DNA of 64,000 nucleotides from positions 372,001 through 436,000 of the forward strand of contig NC_016026.1 of the NCBI RefSeq assembly GCF_000226315.1, given 5' to 3'. The notes under the pieces were generated by a model. It saw only the letters and a list, made by a program, of their open reading frames with translations, had not been told where the DNA came from and made no database searches. Shown here piece after piece: positions 18,237 to 27,152 of this stretch (positions are counted from its first letter, which is position 1; each line of letters opens with the position of its first letter). This stretch comes from Micavibrio aeruginosavorus ARL-13. GTDB taxonomy: Bacteria; Pseudomonadota; Alphaproteobacteria; Micavibrionales; Micavibrionaceae. The position numbers and the translations under genes are program-made.

Positions 18237-19076
18237 ATGAAACAGACGGCTCCGGCCCTGCCTACATTCGATATCGTTGATGCCGCCAGCTTTGGTTACC
18301 AGCTGGCGTGGGCGGAGCGTCAATATCTGGTCCGTCTGGCCACCGTTCCGATTCTGGTCAGCATCGTCTGTCAATTGATCGTCACAATGCTGGGGTGGGA
18401 ATCCAATTACCTGCGCCAGGCCATGGTGATGTTACCGGCCTATTTCGCCGAAGGGTGGATGGTGTGCCATATGGTGCGGCTGGTGTTTTTGGGGCAACGC
18501 TGGCCGTTCATGCCCAGTGGCGATCCGGTGCGCGATGAAACGGCGCTGGATGACCGGGCCTATGGCATCTTTGCCGGGACGCTGGTGTACGTGCTGATCA
18601 AGATGATCGCTTCGGCCCTGCTGGCGTTTTCATCGATGTTTCAGATGTCTGATGACATGGAGACATTGGTGCAATCGGGCGGCAACCCGCCTGCGGCGCT
18701 GCTGATCATGCAGGTTGTGATTGTCGTTGTCGGCGTGTGGGCGTTCCGGTTCTTGTGGGTGCACATTGGTGTTGCGGCGGGATATCGCATTCGCACGTAT
18801 CTGCGTGCGGTGAACGGACTTGGCGTATCGGTGCAGATGCTGGGTGTTTCCCTGCTATGCTTTTTCCCGCTTTTTGTTCTTCTGTTATTTGTGACCATGG
18901 GGCTGGTGTCCAGCTATCACCAACAGAATGTGCCCGTTCCATTGTCCACGAAATTTATCGTGATTACCCTGCAGGTGTGCGGTGGCGCCGCCATTACACT
19001 GATCAACACAGCCGCCATTGCGCAAGGCTTTGGCAAGCTGGTTGATATTTACCTGCGCAAAAATCCCTCAGCATGA
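18237..19076 (+). CDS. Hypothetical multi-pass membrane protein, 279 aa
   Basis: About six hydrophobic segments (roughly residues 32-54, 58-82, 98-125, 140-165, 190-216, 235-258), no signal peptide and no recognised domain. It starts 43 bases after the ferredoxin reductase stop and may be co-transcribed. Its last 9 bases overlap the end of the convergent 124-aa gene. General layout recalls DUF-type integral membrane proteins of unknown role. Confidence 0.8.
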   Translation: MKQTAPALPTFDIVDAASFGYQLAWAERQYLVRLATVPILVSIVCQLIVTMLGWESNYLRQAMVMLPAYFAEGWMVCHMVRLVFLGQRWPFMPSGDPVRDETALDDRAYGIFAGTLVYVLIKMIASALLAFSSMFQMSDDMETLVQSGGNPPAALLIMQVVIVVVGVWAFRFLWVHIGVAAGYRIRTYLRAVNGLGVSVQMLGVSLLCFFPLFVLLLFVTMGLVSSYHQQNVPVPLSTKFIVITLQVCGGAAITLINTAAIAQGFGKLVDIYLRKNPSA

Positions 19077-19442
19077 CCAGCCGCCAAATCCAATCGCGCG
19101 TGCCGGGTTTTGGGCCGCGGCCGCAGTGATTCCGGTTGCGCGGTTATGCGCGGCCTGGGCTGTGATAATGCGTTCGGCCAGCGCGCGATTTGCACCCTGC
19201 TGGTTAAAATAATCTTTCAAATCATTCACGATCGCGGGTGTGGTGCCCAGCACGGTGCAGGCGGCGGTGATGTCGTCGCTTGCGGCAACGATTCGGGCGC
19301 GGGTCATCAGGCCGCTCAATATCGCCGCAGCCATCTGGGCCTGGGCCAGGTGTAATGTCTGATCCGGTGTGCGGGGCAGGATGGTTTGATGAAACTGATC
19401 CCGCAAGGTGGCCTGCATGGTTGTGGTGTGTGTGGGGGTCAT
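19068..19442 (-). CDS. Hypothetical protein, 124 aa, Ala/Thr-rich helical
   Basis: No recognised family. The sequence is Ala-, Thr- and Gln-rich and helical, with phrases such as RIVAASDDITAACTVLGTTP; no signal peptide. An AAGGACAAGGAC ribosome-binding region lies about 12 bases before the ATG, which supports coding. It overlaps the opposing membrane protein gene by 9 bases at the stops. Confidence 0.6.
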   Translation of the reverse strand: MTPTHTTTMQATLRDQFHQTILPRTPDQTLHLAQAQMAAAILSGLMTRARIVAASDDITAACTVLGTTPAIVNDLKDYFNQQGANRALAERIITAQAAHNRATGITAAAAQNPARAIGFGGWSC

Positions 19443-19525
19443 GATTTTTGTCCTTGTCCTTAACGTGTGGTGTGTCTGTGTGGTTTGGAAAACCAGAAGG
19501 CCGGGACAGGGTGTGCAAAACGCAT

Positions 19526-19554
19526 AAAAAAAGCCCGGACCCTTCGCGGGTTCC
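19526..19554 (-). terminator. Intrinsic terminator on the minus strand
   Basis: GGACCC (19537-19542), loop TTCGC, GGGTTCC (19548-19554); on the minus strand the hairpin is followed by GGGC and seven T (19526-19532). It ends a minus-strand transcript originating between 19560 and 19730. Confidence 0.75.
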
Positions 19555-19575
19555 AGACCATTTCCATGTTTCGAT

Positions 19576-19662
19576 TTATACCAAAAGAAATGCGCCGGGG
19601 CCCGCTATGACAGGGGCCACCACCAATTCATCGGCATTGTTGCGTTCATCGAAATCATGCAT
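19576..19662 (-). CDS. Possible 28-aa peptide
   Basis: MHDFDERNNADE followed by LVVAPVIAGPGAFLLV and stop: a charged half and a hydrophobic half, ending 22 bases before a terminator. GTG directly before the ATG is an alternative start. No clear ribosome binding site. It may be a small membrane peptide or part of a non-coding transcript; weak call. Confidence 0.3.
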   Translation of the reverse strand: MHDFDERNNADELVVAPVIAGPGAFLLV

Positions 19663-19730
19663 CACCCATACCGCAGGTGCCGTTCATTCGTCAAGAAAAG
19701 TTGAAATCATCGCCGCCCCGGTATAGATAG

Positions 19731-20060
19731 ATGGGCATGAACACATACAAAATTCATGTCACGAACCCGGACGGCACCCGCACCAGCCTTGACGCGCTGG
19801 AGGGGTGGCAGGTCATGGAAATCCTGCGCGATTACGGTTTGCCGGTGAAGGCGGAGTGTGGCGGGGCGTGCTGCTGTGCCACCTGTCACGTGTATGTGGA
19901 TGCCGATTGGCTGGATAAATTGCCGCCGATCGGGGACGAGGAAGAGTGCATGCTGGACAGTGCCCTGGCCCCAAAAGCCAATTCCCGCCTGTCCTGTCAG
20001 ATCGTTATGACCCCGGAATTGGACGGGTTGAGCCTGACCATTGCCCCCAACGGGGTCTAG
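19731..20060 (+). CDS. 2Fe-2S ferredoxin (adrenodoxin-like)
   Basis: Small electron carrier, 109 residues (107 from the second ATG at 19737). Cluster-binding motif CGGACCCATCH supplies the Cys-x5-Cys-x2-Cys spacing, and a fourth Cys lies in SRLSCQIVMTPELDGL. The phrases GWQVMEILRDYG and IGDEEECMLDSA are typical of the vertebrate-type/Isc ferredoxins. It is isolated from isc genes. The TrxR-like ferredoxin reductase 1.5 kb upstream is a candidate partner. Confidence 0.92.
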   Translation: MGMNTYKIHVTNPDGTRTSLDALEGWQVMEILRDYGLPVKAECGGACCCATCHVYVDADWLDKLPPIGDEEECMLDSALAPKANSRLSCQIVMTPELDGLSLTIAPNGV

Positions 20061-20168
20061 GGTTGTCTATTTTCTTTACATAACACAATCTTTGGGGTAG
20101 GTTGGCACCAGCGTTTTCTGGGTTCCATCCGTTTTTGAACGGGTGGTGTGTGATCGTTTGGACCCATC

Positions 20169-21287
20169 ATGGTGATGGGCCGGGTGAGCGTGATGCCAAG
20201 ACCTGACGATTTTATCGCCCTGTCTGTGGGGTCGGATTGTGACATTGACCTGTATAGCCGTCACGACCACGGCGATGCCGGGGACACGTGGTCGCGCACG
20301 CGCATCAGCATGGTCACGAAAAAAGTGCGGGTTCAAACCGGCCCGGTCGATTCATTTTCAAACCCCAGACGCCGTCTTCAATTCGCGATCGTCATTCCGG
20401 TGTCTGCCATGGCGGCGGGTCGCCTGCGCGATTTTTGTGACATGGCGTTTACGTGCGAACCCGATGGCAACACGGGGGAAACATCCCCCGATGTGATCTG
20501 CACCAGCCGGGAAATCCCGTATTATTTCACGCAGGATATGGCGCCGTTGGAGCCGTTTGAAAAAGACCGCGATGCCAAGGGGCTGGCACGGTTGTTCGGT
20601 GGGCCGGAAACGCGATATTTCCAACATGCGATTTCCGCTATTCATGGGCGTGCGGGTCGATTGGCGTCTGTGCAGGCCAATATCCGCAATATTTGGGCGC
20701 GGGCCAGTGCGCCATTCCGCACACGGGCGGATACATCAACAACGACGGATGATATTCTGCGCGCACGGTATAATTGCTGGACCGCGGCACAAGGCCTGTC
20801 GGAATATGTGGCGCGCGTGGATCTGGCTGACATTGATCCCGATTTATCGCGTTATCACCGCGCCTGGCAGGTGACCGCATGGTTCGGCGCGCAAATGCGC
20901 ACGGGCGTGTTGTGCAAGGATCGCCAGGTGCAAGAGAATATTGAGAAGGTTGGTGCTGTGCGCCACCCGGTGCGCACGATGATTCCACCGCCCTATAATT
21001 CCGATGCGGTGTATGTGTTGGATAATGATGGCGCGCACGCGCCAGTGTTGCTGGTGCCGGAATTGGATTCCTTCACGACATTGGTGCGATCCAATTTCCG
21101 CGATTGGGATGCCGAAGGGCGCAGCATCAATTTGTGGCGCGACCTGTATGATGAAAACACGAAATTGTTTGGTGATGAGGCCATGGGGCATCCGTTGAAA
21201 GATGTAGCCGCACGGCCCGATCTGGATGGGCCGCATGCCTTGGTCGTGTCACGCCGTCGCAATCGTGACCCGCGATTTAATCTGTGA
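20169..21287 (+). CDS. Hypothetical protein, 372 aa
   Basis: No recognised domain, no signal peptide, no membrane segment. Arg- and Asp-rich, with several Trp (NIWARASAPF, AWQVTAWFGAQMRTG). The start is uncertain: in-frame ATGs at 20169, 20175 and 20193 lack a good ribosome binding site. Frame is uninterrupted and codon use resembles neighbours, which supports a real gene. Confidence 0.65.
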   Translation: MVMGRVSVMPRPDDFIALSVGSDCDIDLYSRHDHGDAGDTWSRTRISMVTKKVRVQTGPVDSFSNPRRRLQFAIVIPVSAMAAGRLRDFCDMAFTCEPDGNTGETSPDVICTSREIPYYFTQDMAPLEPFEKDRDAKGLARLFGGPETRYFQHAISAIHGRAGRLASVQANIRNIWARASAPFRTRADTSTTTDDILRARYNCWTAAQGLSEYVARVDLADIDPDLSRYHRAWQVTAWFGAQMRTGVLCKDRQVQENIEKVGAVRHPVRTMIPPPYNSDAVYVLDNDGAHAPVLLVPELDSFTTLVRSNFRDWDAEGRSINLWRDLYDENTKLFGDEAMGHPLKDVAARPDLDGPHALVVSRRRNRDPRFNL

Positions 21288-21297
21288 TCCGTTGATT

Positions 21298-21564
21298 TTA
21301 ATGCAGCTGAAATTCCGCGCGGATAAACCGGGATTCGCCGGGCGTGATCAGCTTGTGGCTGGCGACGTAAACGGAATGCAGTTTGCCGTCCAGATTATGG
21401 CTCCAGAAATCCAGGAATTTGTTCAGCACCGGGTATTTCGGGGCCAGGTCGTATTCCTGCCAGATATAGGATTGGAGCAAATCCGGATAATCCGGCAAAT
21501 GGTACAGAATCTCCGCCGTGGTCAGGCGGTAGTCTTTCATGAATTGGGCGCGCAGATCGGCCAT
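21298..21564 (-). CDS. Usg family protein
   Basis: 88 residues matching the small Usg-like family of alphaproteobacteria: YRLTTAEILYHLPDYPDLLQ, the Trp-containing WQEYDLAPKYPVL, and FLDFWSHNLDGKLHSV, ending in a basic/beta segment. Function is unknown (the name derives from a region upstream of trp genes). Preceded on its strand by AGGAGG, a strong ribosome binding site. Convergent with the 372-aa gene, 10 bases between the stops. Confidence 0.88.
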   Translation of the reverse strand: MADLRAQFMKDYRLTTAEILYHLPDYPDLLQSYIWQEYDLAPKYPVLNKFLDFWSHNLDGKLHSVYVASHKLITPGESRFIRAEFQLH

Positions 21565-21723
21565 GGTCTAACCTCCTGATGTTCCATTCTGAATCGGGGG
21601 TTGGTTGCCGGGATTCCTTCCCGTTTTACCAGAATGCCATGAGGGCCCTTTCAAAATTCTTAATTATCCCAGTCTTTCCTATGGTTTCTGGGGGTTTCAC
21701 CTGTGTGTGGATCGCACGGAGAG

Positions 21724-21753
21724 GCTTGAAATCCGGAGGCGATTGCCTTAAAT
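21724..21753 (+). promoter_or_regulatory. Heat-shock (RpoH-like) promoter of groESL
   Basis: CTTGAAA at 21724-21730 and CCTTAAAT at 21746-21753, 15 bases apart. The -35 fits the sigma32 consensus exactly (CTTGAAA); the -10 is degenerate. Lies just upstream of the CIRCE element and about 100 bases before groES. Confidence 0.6.
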
Positions 21754-21759
21754 CAAGGC

Positions 21760-21786
21760 CTAGCACTCCCCGGGTCAGAGTGCCAA
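21760..21786 (+). promoter_or_regulatory. CIRCE operator (HrcA site)
   Basis: CTAGCACTC - nine bases - GAGTGCCAA: 8 of 9 matches in each arm to TTAGCACTC-N9-GAGTGCTAA. Located between the heat-shock-like promoter and groES, where HrcA represses groESL in many alphaproteobacteria. Confidence 0.92.
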
Positions 21787-21843
21787 ATGGGCTCGGACGG
21801 GGAATGTTGTTGTAAATCAAAAGCTTAAAATTGGAGGAGTCGA

Positions 21844-22134
21844 ATGAAGTTTCGTCCTTTGCATGATCGTGTTCTTCTGCGTCGCGTTGAACAGGATGAG
21901 AAAACCAAGGGTGGTATTATCATCCCGGATACCGCGAAAGAAAAACCGATGGAAGGTGAAATTGTCGCTGTGGGCTCCGGCCTGCGTGATGAAACCGGCA
22001 AGGTTGTGCCGCTGGATGTGAAGGCTGGCGACCGCGTCCTGTTTTCCAAATGGTCCGGAACGGAAGTGACGATTGATGGCGAAGACCTTCTGGTAATGAA
22101 GGAAGCCGACATCATGGGTGTTCTGGCTGCGTAA
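21844..22134 (+). CDS. groES: Co-chaperonin GroES
   Basis: Lid of the GroEL folding chamber, cytoplasmic, 96 residues, the family's usual length. Starts [16 protein letters not shown]; the mobile loop ([17 protein letters not shown]) and roof-strand phrases are intact. Ribosome binding site TTGGAGGAG 5 bases before ATG. Co-transcribed with groEL, 63 bases downstream. Confidence 0.98.
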   Translation: MKFRPLHDRVLLRRVEQDEKTKGGIIIPDTAKEKPMEGEIVAVGSGLRDETGKVVPLDVKAGDRVLFSKWSGTEVTIDGEDLLVMKEADIMGVLAA

Positions 22135-23874
<1,740 letters not shown>

Positions 23875-23900
23875 GCTCTGCCGTTTAACCCGATTTATTG

Positions 23901-23931
23901 AAAAGGGCCGGATTGTTCCGGCCCTTTTCTT
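23901..23931 (+). terminator. groESL intrinsic terminator
   Basis: AAAAGGGCCGG (23901-23911), loop ATTGTT, CCGGCCCTTTT (23918-23928): perfect 11-bp stem with A/T flanks. Confidence 0.9.
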
Positions 23932-23960
23932 ATGCGCCCTTTTGACGCATATTAGTGGGC

Positions 23961-24647
23961 ATGACACAGACACCACCGAAGCCGAAAAAACCATCCAAGC
24001 CGTCCAAATCCACGCCGCCTGCGGCGTATCTGGTGCTGGTTTTTGGGGTTGCGGTGTTTATTGGCGTGGCTGTTTTGGTTGCGCAGCGTTTCATCACTGT
24101 GCCCACATCCAGTCAGACGGCCGAGCAGGCCGCGACAATCACAGCCCCCGTGGGGCCGCTGGAAGTGGTCACGCCGAAAAAACCGGAAATGCCAAATTTG
24201 CCGGAGCGTGATATCGCCGATAAAGACGTGCAGGGCAATTGGATCGCCAAGTTCCTCGACTACACCGCGTTGTTCCAGGTGCGCAACGGCGCATTCCAAA
24301 TTCTGGTCAGCCGTGATGATCCGTCATCGCCGGTTTATTATTCGCGCGGGACATATACGCTAAACAAGACGACCATGACGTTGGTGCCGAATGCGGCTTT
24401 AGGGGCGCCCGAGGCCAACACGCAAACGCAATACCTGCCGCTGGCTGGTCGTGCGTTCGATGTCATCATGATGCTGGACAAGGATATGATGGTCTGGCGT
24501 CCCGGCAAGACGGACCCGAATTACCCGAACCGGAATGCCACGCATCCACTTATTCAGTACAGCAGCCAGGAATTTTTGGTGTTTGATCGTGACGATGCCG
24601 CACCGTCGGCCTCTCCGGAAATATCCCCGGCGCCGGTGACGCCGTAA
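23961..24647 (+). CDS. Membrane-anchored hypothetical protein, 228 aa
   Basis: Basic Pro/Lys/Ser-rich N-terminus, one transmembrane helix at about residues 22-44, then a periplasmic part with the phrases VQGNWIAKFLDYTALFQVRNGAFQILVSRDD (split: QGNWIAKFLDY / TALFQVRNG) and a Pro/Ser tail. The beta-rich middle resembles lipocalin-like small-molecule or copper-resistance NlpE-like folds only vaguely; I assign no function. A GTG two codons upstream is an alternative start. The stop lies 2 bases before mutM, so the two genes are an operon. Confidence 0.75.
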   Translation: MTQTPPKPKKPSKPSKSTPPAAYLVLVFGVAVFIGVAVLVAQRFITVPTSSQTAEQAATITAPVGPLEVVTPKKPEMPNLPERDIADKDVQGNWIAKFLDYTALFQVRNGAFQILVSRDDPSSPVYYSRGTYTLNKTTMTLVPNAALGAPEANTQTQYLPLAGRAFDVIMMLDKDMMVWRPGKTDPNYPNRNATHPLIQYSSQEFLVFDRDDAAPSASPEISPAPVTP

Positions 24648-24649
24648 TC

Positions 24650-25486
24650 ATGCCCGAATTACCCGAAGTTGAAACGGTTTGTCGCGGTCTGGCCAAGCCT
24701 TTTACCGGGCAGATTATTGCCTCCGCACACGTGCGCCGCCCGGATTTGCGCCGTCCATTTCCGCGTGGCCTGGTGAAAAATATTACCGGTCGTAAAATTG
24801 CGTCGGTGACGCGGCGGGCGAAATACGCGCTGCTGAATATGGATGATGGATCCGTGCTGGTTCTGCATCTGGGCATGTCGGGGCGCGTAAAAATTCTGCC
24901 TCCGGCACAGGCCCGCGTGTATAAACCCGAAACACACGACCATTTTTTATTTACCTCGGCGCGGGGGCACATGATGGTGCTGAACGATGCGCGCCGTTTC
25001 GGGCAGGTGATGTGGTTCAAATCCGAGGATGTGATGGCGAAAGATCCGTCCTTTGCCACGTTGGGGCCAGAGCCCTTGTCGAATGAATTCAGTGGTCCGG
25101 CCCTGCTGGCGGCGCTGGCGGGAAAGAAAACCGCAATTAAGGTCGCGTTACTGGATCAGCGTGTTGTTGCGGGGATCGGTAATATTTATGCCAGCGAGGC
25201 GCTCTACATCGCGGGGATCAAACCGACCCGTGCAGCGGGATCAATCCGCGCTGATGAGGCGGAGGCGCTGGTCGCCGCCATCCGCCAGATTTTGACCAAA
25301 GCGATCGAATCGGGGGGATCGTCCCTGCGGGATCATCGTCAGACGAATGGCGAAATGGGCTATTTTCAATTTGAATTTGCCGTCTATGATCGCGAAGGGG
25401 ATGGTTGCGCCCGCTGCGGGAAACCCATTCAGCGTTTGGTCCAGGGTGGCCGGTCGACCTTTTATTGTCCCGCCTGTCAGAAGTGA
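24650..25486 (+). CDS. mutM: Formamidopyrimidine-DNA glycosylase
   Basis: Bifunctional glycosylase/AP lyase that removes 8-oxoguanine and ring-opened purines. The catalytic N-terminus MPELPEVETV (Pro2, Glu3) is intact; helix-two-turn-helix phrase VVAGIGNIYASEALYIAGI is present; the zinc finger at the C-terminus has four Cys (CARC...CPAC). 278 residues, usual length. Order mutM - small gene - rpsT - dnaA is typical near the origin in alphaproteobacteria. Confidence 0.98.
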   Translation: MPELPEVETVCRGLAKPFTGQIIASAHVRRPDLRRPFPRGLVKNITGRKIASVTRRAKYALLNMDDGSVLVLHLGMSGRVKILPPAQARVYKPETHDHFLFTSARGHMMVLNDARRFGQVMWFKSEDVMAKDPSFATLGPEPLSNEFSGPALLAALAGKKTAIKVALLDQRVVAGIGNIYASEALYIAGIKPTRAAGSIRADEAEALVAAIRQILTKAIESGGSSLRDHRQTNGEMGYFQFEFAVYDREGDGCARCGKPIQRLVQGGRSTFYCPACQK

Positions 25487-25493
25487 GCCAGAG

Positions 25494-25901
25494 ATGAGAG
25501 AGCATATGATCCGGTTTTTGACGATTATCGTGGTTGCGGTGATGATGCTGAGCGCATCAGCGCAGGCGGCGGAACAACGTTTTTTTAGCAATATCAGTGA
25601 CTTGCCGTTGATGTCCGGCCTGTATGAACTGCCTGATGCGGCGGTTGTCTTTGACAAGGAAGAGGGGCGCATCGTCGAAAGTGCCGCCGCGGGTGAAGGG
25701 GTTCATCACACGCAAGTTATTGATTTTTATACAAAAACTCTGCCGCAATTGGGGTGGGTCGTGGTGTCGTCGGCCCCAGCGGCTGGGGTGGGTCTGTATC
25801 AGCGCAATGGCGAGATGCTCAGCCTGACGGCCAGACCTGAGGGAAATCAAGGGGATGGGGTGGTTATACTCCAGGTGTCGTTGGCTCCGCTGACCCGATA
25901 G
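25494..25901 (+). CDS. Secreted hypothetical protein, 135 aa
   Basis: Signal peptide (IRFLTIIVVAVMMLSASAQA) cleaved near residue 25, then a ~110-residue beta-rich domain with VIDFYTKTLPQLGWVVVSS, the type of FY-x3-LP-x-LGW unit seen in small periplasmic proteins of this class. Function unknown. The ATG 8 bases after the mutM stop is chosen; a second ATG four codons later is possible. Frame is open farther upstream inside mutM, where it is a shadow. Confidence 0.8.
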   Translation: MREHMIRFLTIIVVAVMMLSASAQAAEQRFFSNISDLPLMSGLYELPDAAVVFDKEEGRIVESAAAGEGVHHTQVIDFYTKTLPQLGWVVVSSAPAAGVGLYQRNGEMLSLTARPEGNQGDGVVILQVSLAPLTR

Positions 25902-26001
25902 GGCTGAAAAAGAGCCCTGTGCGCGGGAAAAGATGGCACCGGGGTGTAAAAACATCTAAAAAACCAAAGAAATCTGCGGCTTTCACCTGTGTATGAATCT
26001 C

Positions 26002-26031
26002 TTGACAAGGGTGGGGCCCGAAGCGTAAAAC
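26002..26031 (+). promoter_or_regulatory. Promoter of rpsT
   Basis: TTGACA (26002-26007), 18 bases, TAAAAC (26026-26031). Exact -35 and fair -10, about 120 bases before the S20 start; leaves a leader of ~115 nt. Confidence 0.6.
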
Positions 26032-26149
26032 ACACCGTTCCCGACCGGGCCCCTTTGAGGGTATTGGTGCGCGATTGTGACGCAGCACGGTGGGACGGCA
26101 AACAAGCCACAAAGAATTGAAACAATTGTAAGGATAAAGCGAGCAAACA

Positions 26150-26419
26150 ATGGCCAACCATAAATCGGCAAAAACACGTATCCGTCGTAACGCACGCGCA
26201 GCCGCCATCAACGGCAGCCGCGTTGGCCGTATTCGTACCTTTGTGAAAAAGGTTGAACTGGCTCTGTCCGCGAACGATGCATCCGCCGCTGAAGCCGCTC
26301 TGAAAATGGCGCAGCCGGAACTGGACCGTGGCGTTGCCAAAGGCGTGATGAACAAAAATGCCGTTGCGCGCAAAATGTCCCGCCTGACCGCACGCATCAA
26401 GGCAATGAAAGCCGCGTAA
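26150..26419 (+). CDS. rpsT: 30S ribosomal protein S20
   Basis: Binds 16S rRNA early in 30S assembly. 89 residues, basic, starting [18 protein letters not shown]; all-helical with the usual length. Its own promoter and terminator suggest a monocistronic unit. rpsT next to dnaA is a hallmark of alphaproteobacterial origin regions. Confidence 0.98.
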   Translation: MANHKSAKTRIRRNARAAAINGSRVGRIRTFVKKVELALSANDASAAEAALKMAQPELDRGVAKGVMNKNAVARKMSRLTARIKAMKAA

Positions 26420-26447
26420 TATAAACGCGATTTCGAATTGAGTTTTT

Positions 26448-26479
26448 AAAAGCGCCGCAAATACTGCGGCGCTTTTTCT
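26448..26479 (+). terminator. rpsT terminator
   Basis: AAAAGCGCCGCA (26448-26459), loop AATAC, TGCGGCGCTTTT (26465-26476), followed by more T: perfect 12-base arms. Confidence 0.92.
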
Positions 26480-26489
26480 TTCTGCAGTC

Positions 26490-27140
26490 TGGGTCGATTC
26501 GCATCAGCGATTCTGATTCATCGCGCGGAGTCAGAAAGTGGTTGCCGCGTATCGATGCAAGCAAAAAATTTTTTATTTTTTTAGTGAATAAAAAATGCAC
26601 GAAGTGCGAAAAAGCCAAGTGACATAAGCACTGAACGATTCTTGCTTTTTAGTTGTTCACATTTTGATCCAGTTGCATTGATAAAAAAATCTGGATAACG
26701 TCACCCCATCGAATGACGGACCGATGATCAAAAAATTGATCGCCACCATCAAACGATGTCACTCTTCAAAAATCGGAAGCGGCCGTTCGGTCCGTTTCGG
26801 GAACAGCCAGTTCCCCACCCGTGGTCTTCACCACGATTGAAGAACAGAGGATGTGTTGAACGCAAACGATCGCCTGCGATCGATTGATTCAGAAAGTCCC
26901 TAAAATTTTCGCTGATCTGTGTTGGGCTTCGAAATGAAATGCCCCGGATGTGATGGGCCCGGTCTTGTACCGCGGTGCAATCGCAATGGGATTGTTTTAT
27001 CGCGTCGCCGGATATGCAAGCGGACATTTTTTGAAGAGTGCACGAAAAGAGTAAACAAAAAATAAACACCATTTGGCGGGGTTTGTTTTTTGGTTGGGGT
27101 CCGGTCCAGGGCCCTGTTTTATGGACTATTAAATTTGTGG
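26490..27140. other. Putative oriC / dnaA regulatory region
   Basis: A 730-base gene-free stretch between rpsT and dnaA. Seen: four GANTC sites in 37 bases (26496, 26509, 26515, 26528) with more at 26637 and 26886; an AT-rich block at about 26565-26600; three 8/9 matches to the DnaA box TTATNCACA (TTATTCACT complement at 26583-26591, TTGTTCACA at 26653-26661, TTATCCAGA complement at 26690-26698); and GATCG repeats near 26735-26885. These are the ingredients of an origin, and the dnaA-dnaN-recF-gyrB context supports it, but no exact strong DnaA box is present. Alternatively it is only the dnaA promoter region with CcrM sites. Confidence 0.5.
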
Positions 27141-27152
27141 GAGAAGTAATCC

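Noticed and set aside
26749-27072. 107-codon minus-strand frame in the putative oriC
   Set aside because: Cys/His/Arg-rich unnatural translation, no ribosome binding site; regulatory DNA is a better explanation.
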